Shown here: piece after piece, positions 54,591 through 64,000 of the stretch
Layout of the letters: each line of letters begins with the position of its first letter
Position numbering within the stretch: the stretch's first letter is position 1
Assembly: GCA_019925095.2 (NCBI GenBank)
Contig: CM034408.1
Location: 1,054,001 to 1,118,000, forward strand
Source: Dendrolimus kikuchii
Taxonomy: Eukaryota > Arthropoda > Insecta > Lepidoptera > Lasiocampidae
DNA: 64,000 bases
Reading direction: 5' to 3'
Position numbers and translations under genes: made by a program
The notes under the pieces: generated by a model
Told to the model about the DNA's origin: nothing
What the model saw: only the letters and a program-made list of their open reading frames with translations
Databases searched by the model: none

Positions 54591-54782
54591 AAATACACCT
54601 AATATATTTAGTACTGCGCTAAGTGAACCTTCTGTTGCCTACTCTTTGCCCGTCACTAGAGGGGTGAGTGCTTGTTTTCTGTTTCTAACGCCGATAGGAA
54701 GTCACTGTGTTTTGATAAAAAGCTCCTTTGTTATTATTTCTAAACTCCCGTCAATCACGGCACTACGAAGTTCATTGACATA

Positions 54783-54925
54783 GAGAGAGAGAGAGAGAGA
54801 GAAAGATGACACTTTATTGTACACCATTACAGAAAACACAGAAAAACTTATAGCCTAAAAATATTCTAAATGTGCACAATGTCTTATAGCTAAGAAGCGA
54901 TCTCTTCCAGACAACCCGTATTTGT
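54783..54925 (-). mobile_element. LINE-H 3' end with GA tail
   Basis: GAGAGAGAGAG then GACACTTTATTGTACACCAT and AGCGATCTCTTCCAGACAAC. Confidence 0.65.
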
Positions 54926-55801
54926 GATATATTTATGATAGAGATTTGGTTTCTATTAAAATGAATCGTAAGTACTCTAATTTAATCAATCTTTATATAT
55001 ATCAGTCTCCTGTTCTTCTAAACTGTTATTTGTTGTGTCTGTTCAAGTGGGTCTTGGGATAGTTCAGATTCACAAATGGACTCGGTAGGTGGCGCTGCAA
55101 TCGGGTTCTAAATATTTTTGTCAGGACAAGTCTTCTGGGCCTGCAAGTAAGATAATTAATCTGTGGAGGTATCGAGTACATTGTACATTAATTTAAAGAA
55201 AAAAAAATATCTGGGTGGTTAATTCGGACCAGACAGATACCGAAAATGCAACTATTAGAATTTTCACTGTCTGTACTGCACCACGTCAAAACTACTGAAC
55301 TGATTTGGATTAAACTCGACATAGCGCTAGCTTATAATCCCGGGTCAACGCTTAGGACACTTTTATCCCAATAAATTACGTCGTTTCAGTGGGATAGACA
55401 TATATAGCCTATAAGAAGGTGACGCTGCAGTTGAGTTTTTTGATGCCGCCGTTGCAATTCACTTACACACGTCGTCATGGCAACGCGAACGAAGTTTCGC
55501 TATCACAACTAATCCTTAATAAAGTTTCTAAAGTTTTTTGTTCGTTTGTTTGTTATTTCTTTGCGAATTTGTCAAGAAATTTGATGTTTATATATTTATG
55601 GTTTTATTCATAGAGTAATTCTGAACGCTTTTTTTAAGATCCATAAAGAAGCGTTCAAACTTACTCTAACTCTCTATGAATAAGACCATTATTGTTTATA
55701 TTAATCATAATAGTACAATTTTTTATTGTATTCAAATAAATAAAATATTGTGTTGGAATACAATAAAAAATGAAACCCAAGAATTGAGGTTTCACTTCGA
55801 A
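54926..55801. other. No gene seen; inverted pair near 55610-55690
   Basis: ATTCATAGAGTAATTCTGAACGC and its approximate complement around 55650-55685 form an imperfect hairpin, perhaps a small MITE. The rest is non-coding. Confidence 0.35.
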
Positions 55802-56505
55802 TCCTTATTAATATTATAAATGCGAAAGTAACTCTGTCTGTTCCGTTTTCACGGAAAAACTACTGGACCAATTTGGCTGAAACTCAGTATATATAATTAT
55901 ATATTCGATGCCGAGAATGAACATAGGATACTTTTTATCCCGAAAAATGGGATGGTTTCCGGGATAAAAATATATTTGTGTCTTTCTTTGTCATGCTTTT
56001 TGACTTGGTCAATTTGGTGGTCGATGTGGTCGATGTGGTCGGTGTGGTCGATGTGGTCGATGTGGTCGATGTGGTCGATGTGGTCGATGTGGTCGATGTG
56101 GTCGATGTGGTCGATGTGGTCGATGTGGTCGGTGTGGTCGGTGTGGTCGTAGTGGTCGATGTGGTCGATGTGGTCGGTGTGGTCGGTGTGGTCGATGTGG
56201 TCGGTGTGGTCGGTGTGGTCGATGTGGTCGATGTGGTCGATGTGGTCGATGTGGTCGATGTGGTCGATGTGGTCGATGTGGTCGATGTGGTCGATGTGGT
56301 CGATGTGGTCGATGTGGTCGATGTGGTCGATGTGGTCGATGTGGTCATTTTGGAGTACATAAAATATGTAGCTTTAATACCGAAAATTGGTATGGATACT
56401 TTTCATCCGGGAGACGGAATAGTTTGCCTGTAACCTGTGTTGTAACCTCTTTAAACAAGAGGCACGCACGTTTACCCCGCGGCTGCGCCGCAGGTCAGCC
56501 TCTAG
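55802..56505 (+). mobile_element. Helitron-like family E with large minisatellite
   Basis: A|TCCTTATTAATATTATAAAT start, AACTCTGTCTGTTCCG, TTTTATCCCG segments, and a GC-rich hairpin (CCCGCGGCTGCGCCGC) before CCTCTAG|T. A LINE-A copy is inserted across its very end. Confidence 0.85.
56010..56348 (+). repeat. 9-bp minisatellite, about 37 units
   Basis: Units GTGGTCGAT with GTGGTCGGT variants. All frames stay open (VVD, MWS and, on the other strand, TTS repeats), which explains the long ORFs here; they are not genes. Confidence 0.95.
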
Positions 56506-56507
56506 TA

Positions 56508-56621
56508 CATAACTTCATGCCAGTTCCCTTGCGGCGTAGGCACGAGCAACAGAGCGCCATTCAGACTTATTCTTACACACCTCACTTGCTTCTTTGACAT
56601 TCATAGCTCTTGTCTCTTCAA
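56508..56621 (-). mobile_element. LINE-A copy inserted at Helitron E terminus, 9-bp TSD
   Basis: Duplication CCTCTAGTA (56499-56507 and 56622-56630), which copies the Helitron end itself. Confidence 0.88.
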
Positions 56622-56630
56622 CCTCTAGTA

Positions 56631-57062
56631 TACTAATAAAAATTTAAAAATAAAAAAATAATATCGAAGAAATCTTTTTGAATAAAAATATAATTACCAC
56701 ATTCCAATGGAAACTGTTGCTTTGACAATTAACATTTAAATAAATACAAAATTGTACATTTCAATATTCCAAAAAAGCTCAAAATAAAAAAAAACAATTC
56801 GGTTCAAGGTTAAATTGAGTGGCACTTTCTGAGTTGGGTATTTTGACCGCAGTGGACAGCGGACGCATATAAAGTAGCCGGTCGCCATCTTTAATTCTGT
56901 TCACGTGACGTCTTAGATGTCAAATGACTTACTTTTCACTACGTTTCGAGTGAAATTCACTTTCCGACAGCGGAAATGGCGGCTGCAACGCCTGTTTCTT
57001 TTGTATGAAGGTATAAATGTATTGCTATTACGAGGAACTTATTATCATTTTGTGAACACCTT
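56631..57062. other. No gene seen
   Basis: AT-rich. 56900-57000 is GC-richer but has no recognised product. Confidence 0.3.
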
Positions 57063-57371
57063 TATCCGTGCCGGAACGGAGAAAGAATACAATTTCCTGC
57101 GTTGGGACGGCCTGTCGTAAGAGGCTACAAAACAAACCACAGCCAGGTGGTAAGGCATTTGCCCGTCTGGATAGCTACCACCTCTGGTCTAGAGTATGCA
57201 GCCATAACAACCTTGAGTTGTGTTCCGGCATTAGTGTCCAGATTTCAGTGTCCCTTACGAGAGCAGCAGCGTATTTGTAGCATCTTTGTCGTTGCAAATG
57301 TTCATAGGCGATGGTAACCACTTTCCATGATGTGGGCCGTCTGCCTGTCTTCCGAACTCATGCAATAAAAA
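57063..57371 (+). mobile_element. Element B, full length, diverged
   Basis: TCCGTGCCGGAACGG ... CTCATGCAATAAAAATA, with many substitutions. Confidence 0.88.
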
Positions 57372-57411
57372 TAGATTGTGATTGTGACAAATGTTTTCAA
57401 TTATTTATAGG

Positions 57412-57602
57412 ATGTAGTGGAAAACTTACAGGCCAATAGATGGCGCTGTGCAATAATTGATATCACAAACGTTTCCCGAAACATACAAAGAATATATACA
57501 AAATTTCAACTCTAACATTAGCCTCGCTGGAAGATCTTCCTTTGAGACGGAAGAGTATTCCATCTCGCTCCTCCATCCCGTACGGGTCACCCCCTTCAGG
57601 AA
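57412..57602 (+). repeat. Repeat Q, stand-alone copy
   Basis: GTAGTGGAAAACTTACAGGC ... GTACGGGTCACCCCC; matches 24862-25066. Confidence 0.65.
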
Positions 57603-57787
57603 ATTTATATATTCGTCCCTAAAAAGCTATCCACAAAATACGTCACGCGAATTTCATAATTTTTAACCTCTTCCTGTCTTTGTCACAGCTGGCCACATTG
57701 TGAGACTCCTTCCTCCCTAGTGTGACGTCACATTTTGCAATTTTACATCGAGATATTACTAAATTAATACAGCAGTTCCGTAATTAG
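57603..57787. other. No gene seen
   Basis: Contains GTGACGTCAC near 57721; nothing further. Confidence 0.3.
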
Positions 57788-58090
57788 TTTTACTAATGGT
57801 AGCCCGTGGTCGAAATTCGACCATAATAATTTGTTGTCAAAGACTATACTTCTATAATCAAATTCCGCCAAGGCTACACTGTTAATTTGACTTGAACAAT
57901 AAATAAAAGAGTTTAATATGCGCGTGTGTGTCAAATACATGGTAGTGTGTATAATTTTTTTTTTTATTGATTTAATGTATTTTTATTGCATTTTTTTTAA
58001 ATAGCATTCGTCGCTTCTTCTTTATATAAACTATAAGTGAGTGAAATTTCCTACTCCTCGTGTTTTTGCTTCACGTATTAATCTATAATT
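57788..58090 (-). mobile_element. Helitron-like F copy, ends decayed
   Basis: The palindrome GGTCGAAATTCGACC is present but the CTAG has mutated (TAATGGTAGCCCG). Confidence 0.7.
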
Positions 58091-58199
58091 TATAACTTAT
58101 AATTTTATAATTATTTATAACTCATATACCTAGATAGAGTTGGATATATTTTGAAGAGTTTTGTTAATAGTTCAAATTTCGTGTTTAAAGATTAAATAG

Positions 58200-58650
58200 T
58201 GTTACGACCGTACCGTAAAAACACACTATTACTTTTCGGTATTTGGACTTCCTTTGTTTACTTTGTGTTTAAAATTTGTGATTAGAAAACAGCCCATTTT
58301 GTATTGTAATATTTTAAGGCAGTTATTAGCCAGGTGTGTAGGGCTGATTTTAAGAAATTCGGTCTACGCGGTCGGGCAGACATATTGTATCGGCGCACTA
58401 TAAAGCAATGGCCCAATGGAGAGATCGGCATTCTAGCGATAACCACAAGCGAAGTAAGACCTGTGTACATTCGGTAATCTATTTAGTGACGGACTTTGCG
58501 CGTGTTATTGAATTGTGCATTACGTTTGGACTGGTTGTGTACAGTTATATTTGTACCTGTAGTATACGTGTTTGTATAGTTCTAATAAATTCTAATAAAC
58601 TCTATAATAATTCCAACGGCATTTTGATTCGAGTCCTGCAACTCGTAACA
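58200..58650 (+). mobile_element. Solo LTR (family G), uninterrupted reference copy
   Basis: TGTTACGACC ... CAACTCGTAACA, 451 bp, in sense orientation: a TATAAAGC box near 58400, AATAAACTCTATAAT polyadenylation region near 58595. Flanks ATAG / ATAT match in 3 of 4 bases. Confidence 0.85.
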
Positions 58651-58733
58651 ATATGTTAGGTTTTGAAATATGACGTCACGAAATTTAGGACCTGTCCTAA
58701 CAACCCTTGTCATATAATGTCATACTTTGCCGA

Positions 58734-58753
58734 CCCCCCCCCCCCCCCCCCCC
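58734..58753 (+). repeat. C homopolymer
   Basis: Twenty consecutive C, the only long G/C homopolymer in an AT-rich window. Confidence 0.9.
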
Positions 58754-59052
58754 TTAAAGTGTGACTTAATGGATGGCCCCTAACAGAAAGTAAAGGCGTT
58801 TCCAGTAGTTCCAAAAAAAGCACTCGAATGATTTATCCTCGTGAAGTAGTAAAAACCATTCTCGGAATCGTAATACATTGTTTACAGGGATAACAAGTAG
58901 CACAAGTGTGTACGACGGCTTATACCGCTTACTGAGCCCGCGGTAGGCATTAAGGGTTCATCAGGAATAGTAATATACTTTTATTATATTTATTTATTAT
59001 TATATTTATTTATTAGCGTAAACCAATTTATTTACTATCGCCTGTTATTTTA
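58754..59052. other. No gene seen
   Basis: Non-coding, AT-rich at its end. Confidence 0.3.
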
Positions 59053-59346
59053 TTTTTTTTCTAGTGCAGGAGTTCAGCAGACAGGCAGACGGCCCACTTG
59101 ATGGAAAGCGGTTACCATCGCCTATACCATCTACAAATGCGCTGCTGCTCTCTTAAAGGAGATTGGAACCTGGTCACTAATGCCGGAACACAACACAAGG
59201 TTGTTATGGCGGCATACTCTAGACCAGGGGTGGTCGCCATCCAGTCGAGCAAATGCCCTACCACCTGGCTGTGGGTTGTTTAGTCGCCCCTTACGACAGG
59301 CCGCCAGGCCGCAGGAAATTGTATTCTTTCTCCGTTCCTGCACGGA
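59053..59346 (-). mobile_element. Element B, full length with internal deletion
   Basis: Starts after TTTTTTTTCTAGTGCAGGAG. The block between CCATCGCCTAT and CTACAAATGC is shortened. Confidence 0.9.
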
Positions 59347-59589
59347 TAAAATGTTGAAGTGGTAACTTCTTATGGGAGGGTAAACCGCTTCGTTACGTAA
59401 CGCGTTACGGCGCCAGTCTATCTGGCTTCCCTTTCTCTCACTCTAACCCACAGTGCTAGCTGTATTTCGGTAATTAGATTAAATAATGTACATACACAAA
59501 ATTCTAATGTACATATTCAAGAATTGTAACTAAGAATAAAATATATTTTATAATCATTAAAAGATCATCATCCGTGCTGCAGATGATCA

Positions 59590-59900
59590 TCCGTGCAGGA
59601 ACGGAGAAAGAATACAATTTCCTGCGGCCGGGCGGCCTGTCGTAAGAGGCGACTTAACAACCCACAGCCAGGTGGTAGGGCATTTGCCCGACTGGATGGC
59701 TACCACCCCTGGTCTAAAGTATGTAGCCATAACAACCTTGAGTTGTGTTCCGGCATTAGTGACCAGTTTCCAGTTTCTCTTAAGAGAGCAGCAGCGCATT
59801 TGTAGCACCTTTGGTGTTCCAAATGTCCATAGGCGGTAACCGCTTTCCATCAAGTGGGCCGTCTGCCTGTCTGCTGAACTCCTGCAATAAAAAAAAATAA
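59590..59900 (+). mobile_element. Element B, full length
   Basis: TCCGTGCAGGAACGG ... CTCCTGCAATAAAAAAAAAT; a partial direct duplicate of the start (CATCATCCGTGCTGCAGATG) precedes it. Confidence 0.9.
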
Positions 59901-60314
59901 AAAAAGATTTTATTAATAAATAATATTTCCTTACATTATCATACATATACATAAAATTTAAGTAACAACCTAAGCTTTTCTCAAGTTAAACCATTTCAAT
60001 ATTAAATAGTTTAACTTAGATTAGTTTATCACTTCTATCGGGCGTCCCGAGACGCACACGTCTTCTTTCCGAGTGAAGCAAAATCGAAACACGACTGCCC
60101 CAATTTGAAATCTGAAGTCCAATTCTGCTGTTTCATCAATGTCTTGGCGTTGCGAAGATTCTAGTACAGACTATTCCATTGCACTCTTAGAAACTCGTAT
60201 TCTACTAAATCCACAATGTCTTCTCGATATCTTCGGCGGATAATACTAGAAAATAATAATACCATACAATAAAAAAAAACTACGAGTTTTCGCTTATAAA
60301 TTGAGAGTATATAC
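59901..60314. other. No gene seen
   Basis: Non-coding. 60040-60240 is of mixed composition without a frame. Confidence 0.3.
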
Positions 60315-60785
60315 TGTTACAACTTAGGTTCCGACTAAAACCAAATTCCACCTGCATATCTGTAAAAACACATTTTATTACCTGTCGGCATTTGAACTGG
60401 TTGTAATCCTTTTATGATCGTCTTCTTTTGTTTACTTATTTATTGGCATACGTTTCTAGAGAATATCCCATTCTTTTATTGTACTTGTTTATGGCCGCTT
60501 GGGGCCGAATCATTAACCAGGTGTTACGGATTACGTCGACTACGATACGGGCATATTTGTATTTGTGAGGTATATAACGATGGCCTGATGGGGAGAGGGG
60601 GCAGTTTAGCGAGAACCACGATCAAAGCGAGACGTGTGTACATTCGGGAATCTATTAGTGACGGACTTTGCGCGATTTGTTGTGTTCGGTTATATTTGTA
60701 CCTGTGTTATACGTGTTTGTATAGTTCTAATAAACTCTATAATAATTCTAACGGCATTTTAATTCGAGTCCCGCAACTCGTAACA
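60315..60785 (+). mobile_element. Solo LTR (family G)
   Basis: TGTTACAACTTAGG ... CAACTCGTAACA, 471 bp, sense orientation. Flanks ATAC / ATAG share three bases. Confidence 0.82.
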
Positions 60786-60894
60786 ATAGTAATTGCAGAA
60801 CTGAGCCGCTGTTAACTATCAATTATTACATTATTCAAATTTGTCTTATAAAATAAAGTTTATTAAGCTGCACGCCAACAAGGTGTTTTTAACA

Positions 60895-60970
60895 AGATCT
60901 TTGTCCATCCAAAGGTTTCCTGGAAGAGGTGGTTTTAAGCAATAAGGCCGCCCATTGTACTATTACATTG
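60895..60970 (+). mobile_element. LINE-H body fragment
   Basis: TTTCCTGGAAGAGGTGGTTT and AATAAGGCCGCCCATTGTAC. Confidence 0.5.
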
Positions 60971-61011
60971 TAATAGTGTTAAGATAAGAAAATGAGTTAT
61001 TATTTTTATGT

Positions 61012-61140
61012 TACATACATACATAACTTCACGCCAGTTCCCTTGCGGGGTAGGCACGAACAACAGAGCGCCATTCAGGCTTATTCTTACACACCTCACT
61101 TGCTTCTTTTACATTCATAACTCTTGTCATGCACGCTCGT
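61012..61140 (-). mobile_element. LINE-A copy, short
   Basis: TATG tail at the left; breaks off at GCACGCTCG and joins SINE L directly. Confidence 0.8.
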
Positions 61141-61400
61141 TGTTGATGCGCGCGGGTTCGATCCTGGCCGGAACGCATGCACCAAATAGGCAGTTTTCTG
61201 ATCTAATGTGCATATTGTTACAATTACCACGTGCTAACAACGGTGAAGGAAAACATCGTGATGCAACCTGCATATCCAGAGAATCGATGTGTCAAACCTG
61301 CCAAGCCGCCTTGGACAAGCGTGGTGGGTATACTGTCCGTTCCCCTATAATGGGAGGCCCGAGCCCAGCACTGGGACATTTATGGGCTGATATTATTATT
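61141..61400 (+). mobile_element. tRNA-derived SINE L, A box missing
   Basis: B box GGTTCGATCC at about 61155, GGTGAAGGAAAACATCGTGA, and the end GAGCCCAGCACTGGGACATT. Confidence 0.8.
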
Positions 61401-61425
61401 TTATATTATTATACACTAGCTGTGC

Positions 61426-61646
61426 CCGCGACGCCATCCGCGTGGAATTTGTTTTCAAAGCGAATTTGAAACATTCTTCATTGGTGCTCCGCTCCTATTT
61501 GTCTTAGCGTGATGATATATAGCCTATAGCCTTCCTCGATAAATGGGCTATCCAACACTGAAAGAATTTTTCAAATCAGACCGGTAGTTCCTGAGATTAA
61601 CGCGTTTAAACAAACAAACTGTTCAGCTTTATATATTAGCATAAGA
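61426..61646 (-). mobile_element. Helitron-like D, short form
   Basis: CTAG end at 61426 (ACTAGCTGTGCCCGCGACG) and TC end at 61646 (TATTAGCATAAGA|T). Confidence 0.8.
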
Positions 61647-61650
61647 TAAG

Positions 61651-61757
61651 ATATAGAGAAGGAGCCTAGAATGCTAATATTTTTTTATTTTAATTATGCA
61701 TATAAAATACATTAAATCAATATAAAAAAAACATTACACACACTACCATGTATTTGA
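61651..61757 (+). mobile_element. Helitron-like F fragment
   Basis: ATATAGAGAAGGAGCC through ACATTACACACACTACCATG; cut at TATTTGAA by a LINE-H tail. Confidence 0.7.
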
Positions 61758-61806
61758 ATAGAATAGAAAATACTTTATTGTTCACCAAATAAACAATTAC
61801 AGAATG
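61758..61806 (-). mobile_element. LINE-H tail fragment
   Basis: AATAGAAAATACTTTATTGT followed by TCACCAAATAAAC. Confidence 0.5.
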
Positions 61807-61828
61807 AATAATTATATATATATATAGC

Positions 61829-62240
61829 TACAGGACTCGAATTAAAATGCCGTTGGAATTGCTATAGAATTGATTAGAACTGTACAAACACGGTACAAAT
61901 ATAACTAAACGCAACCAGTACAAACTGCACAATTCAAAGTCCGTCACTATATAGCTTATCGAATGTACGTCTTGCTCGTGTCGTAATCGTCGCTTGACTG
62001 CCTCAACCCTCTGTTCGGTCATTCCTTTTATCCTGTACAAATACAATACGTCTCGACGCAAAACAATAGTTTCCAAGAATTAGTGCGACACGCCTGTCTA
62101 ATGACTGCCATAAAATATTACAATACACAATAGACTGTTTTTCATAATTACAAATTTTAAACACAAAGTAAACAAAAGAAGTCCAAATGCGGGAAGGTAA
62201 TAAACTGTTCTTTATGGCAGGCAGGTGTGCATTTGCTTTT
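61829..62240 (-). mobile_element. Solo LTR (family G), ends decayed
   Basis: CTACAGGACTCGAATTAAAA at the left, AACACAAAGTAAACAAAAGA at the right; the TG/CA ends are not preserved. Confidence 0.7.
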
Positions 62241-62507
62241 AATAACTAAATGTAGCGTTTAAAACCGACAACCGATGGATTGTATTTATGCCTTGTTTTG
62301 CATTCGCTTGATCTAGAAATAGCCTCTACCTGGAAACGTGTCTGAATGGCTAACTGGCGACAATATACCATTGTTTATTACACATCACTCTTTTAAGGCG
62401 GGTACATTTGTAAATGTTTCTAATTTAAGCCGCCATGGTAGTCTAACATGATTGACTTCTCGGCCTTTGTTCTTTTCTCAAATGCATGATGGCTTTAATT
62501 TATACCA
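62241..62507. other. No gene seen
   Basis: Non-coding. Confidence 0.3.
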
Positions 62508-62809
62508 CAGGTTCCCAACAGGGGCGGTACCGCGGAGCTTTTCGTGGGGTCGCGGGATACCTACCTAATTAGAAATTTAAAATAATTAAATACTTTGAAA
62601 ATACCTTCATTGATTATCTCTCTTATGTGCCCCCAGCCACGGCCACGAGGAGCACGGTTAAATGGAGAGAATTAATTTTTAATTTGTGATTATTAATAAA
62701 TAAGAGAAAGACATATAAAATTATTATAATTGACTATTATGTAAAAGAGGGCGTTGGAATTTATTTCTTGTAAAGGGGGCGGTGGTCCATAAAAGGTTGA
62801 GAGCCTCTG
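62508..62809. mobile_element. hAT-like MITE
   Basis: Ends CAGGTTCCCAACAGGGGC and (inverted) AAAAGGTTGAGAGCCTCTG, a pairing typical of hAT MITEs. No exact 8-bp duplication could be assigned. Confidence 0.6.
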
Positions 62810-63340
62810 ACCTATACAGCAATGATGGGGCTTTATCTGCGTTAATGTTAAATATTGACAGTCTTATTCAAGTTACAGTAAGTAGGCTTCAGTGGCGCGG
62901 TATTTATATAACCCGATTCCCATCAGCCTACCTTTAAGAAGTCGCAATGAATTCATTATTTTAATATCTAAAGCAATAACACCACGATCAAGAGGTCAAA
63001 ATACGTTTTATTCAACGTAATGTAGAGTGACTAGAAACTTGCCACATTGCCTGGCTTACATGTTATTACTGCCTCTTACGCTTTTATACACTTATCGGAT
63101 GCAATAGCAACGGTTAGGCTACCAGTTCCTGGCTTACCCTCATCATAATTTCGTCCCTCGGCACTCGTAGGCTTCTTATGAATCTTAAAGAAGTCTACAA
63201 ACTTACTGTAACTCAATATGAATCTATATAGTTATATATTTTATCTGTTAATATTTAACGTCATTAACAATGTCGCATCTTAAATTGCGCATTACACCCA
63301 TAGCCACATCTGCGTGAAACGGCCAGTGCCTTTAACTTTA
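62810..63340. other. No gene seen
   Basis: Non-coding up to the tandem array. Confidence 0.3.
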
Positions 63341-64000
63341 TCCCAAATGAAGCAGCACCATAACTCTAAATTACATCATTTATCTATCTATGCTAATTGC
63401 GGATGTGGCTTTCTTTGTTATTACTTATTGCAAAAAAAGTGTTTCCAACACTTAGTTTAGTAGTAACTACCTTACTAAAAGAAAACAGAGAGTTCTACAT
63501 GGTAAATTGAGCTCTGATGTTTCAATCACATACAGTGTACCTCAAGGTAGCATACTGGGCCCGACCCTGTATCTAATCTATATCCCAAATGAAGGAGCAT
63601 CATAACTGTAAATTACATCATTTATCTATCTATGCTAATTGCGGATGTGGCTTTCTTTGTTATTACTTAATGAAAAAAAATGTTTCCAACACTTAGTTTA
63701 GTAGTAACTATCTTACTAAAAGAAAACAGAGAGTTCTACATGGTAAATTGAGCTTTGATGTTCCAATCACTTACAGTGTACCTCAAGGTAGCATACTGGG
63801 CCCGACCCTGTATCTAATCTATATCCCAAATGAAGCAGCACCATAACTGTAAATTTCATCATTTATCTATCTATGCTAATTGCGGATGTGGCTTTCTTTG
63901 TTATTACTTATTGAAAAAAAGTGTTTCCAACACTTAGTTTAGTAGTAACTACCTTACTAAAAAAAAACAGAGAGTTCTACATGGTAAATTGAGCTCTGAT
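63341..64000 (+). repeat. Tandem array of about 242 bp units derived from a LINE RT
   Basis: Units start TCCCAAATGAAG at 63341, 63583 and 63824, giving periods of 242 and 241 bp; the third is cut by the window end. Each unit carries codons for SVPQGSILGPTLYLIYI, the motif-B region of jockey/CR1-type reverse transcriptases. The units are nearly identical, so the expansion is recent. Confidence 0.9.

Noticed and set aside
55935..56433. Long ORFs on both strands (VVD, MWS and TTS repeats)
   Set aside because: They are the open frames of a 9-bp minisatellite inside a Helitron; period 9 keeps every frame open.
59593..59805. Recurrent 70-codon ORF beginning MQERRKN in element B
   Set aside because: It recurs because element B recurs; the opposite strand is equally open, and diverged copies show frameshifts without sign of constraint.

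Overview
The window looks like a repeat-saturated, AT-rich insect nuclear chromosome segment, most probably from a butterfly or moth. The evidence is the repeat repertoire: Helitron-like elements ending in CTAG|T, tRNA-derived SINEs, a short poly(A) retroelement with a fixed 5' end, RTE-like LINE 3' ends with TATG-repeat tails, R1-like LINE pieces, hAT elements with 8-bp duplications, and one BEL/Pao retrotransposon. There is no bacterial, viral or CRISPR content and no intact tRNA or rRNA gene. Lepidoptera is inferred from the character of the repeats; nothing was searched.

Host coding sequence is scarce. The best candidate is a 167-bp internal exon at 7050-7216 (+), with an acceptor and a donor, encoding a helical spectrin-repeat-like segment; a dystrophin-type protein is my leading but unverified guess. 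A weaker candidate is a terminal exon at 450-656 (-). A retrocopy of ribosomal protein L34 (9230-10155, -) is broken by a hAT element. Most of the rest reads as intron or intergenic DNA filled by transposons.

Layout. 0-10 kb: candidate terminal exon, element-B copies, two hAT elements (2975-4177, 4417-5441), Helitron-like copies, the spectrin-like exon, the split RPL34 retrocopy. 10-20 kb: SINE/LINE remnants, then a local repeat unit present three times (14.2-15.9 kb), the third copy split by a solo LTR that itself carries element B. 20-29 kb: a Helitron nested in a Helitron with a 9-bp minisatellite, several LINE-A copies, solo LTRs. 29-31 kb: a 5'-truncated, frameshifted R1-like LINE. 31-43 kb: more element-B, LINE-A, SINE and Helitron copies and a split 23-bp minisatellite. 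43.0-48.4 kb: a BEL/Pao element with identical LTRs but a defective interior, nested in a Helitron-like repeat. 48-63 kb: more of the same families, a fold-back insertion, and a large 9-bp minisatellite inside another Helitron. 63.3-64 kb: a roughly 242-bp tandem repeat made from a LINE reverse-transcriptase fragment, running off the window.

I did not find a previously undescribed gene system. The most informative points are the nested insertions with readable target-site duplications, the apparently recent mobility of a coding-dead BEL element, the hairpin inversion at one Helitron terminus, and the RT-derived tandem array.
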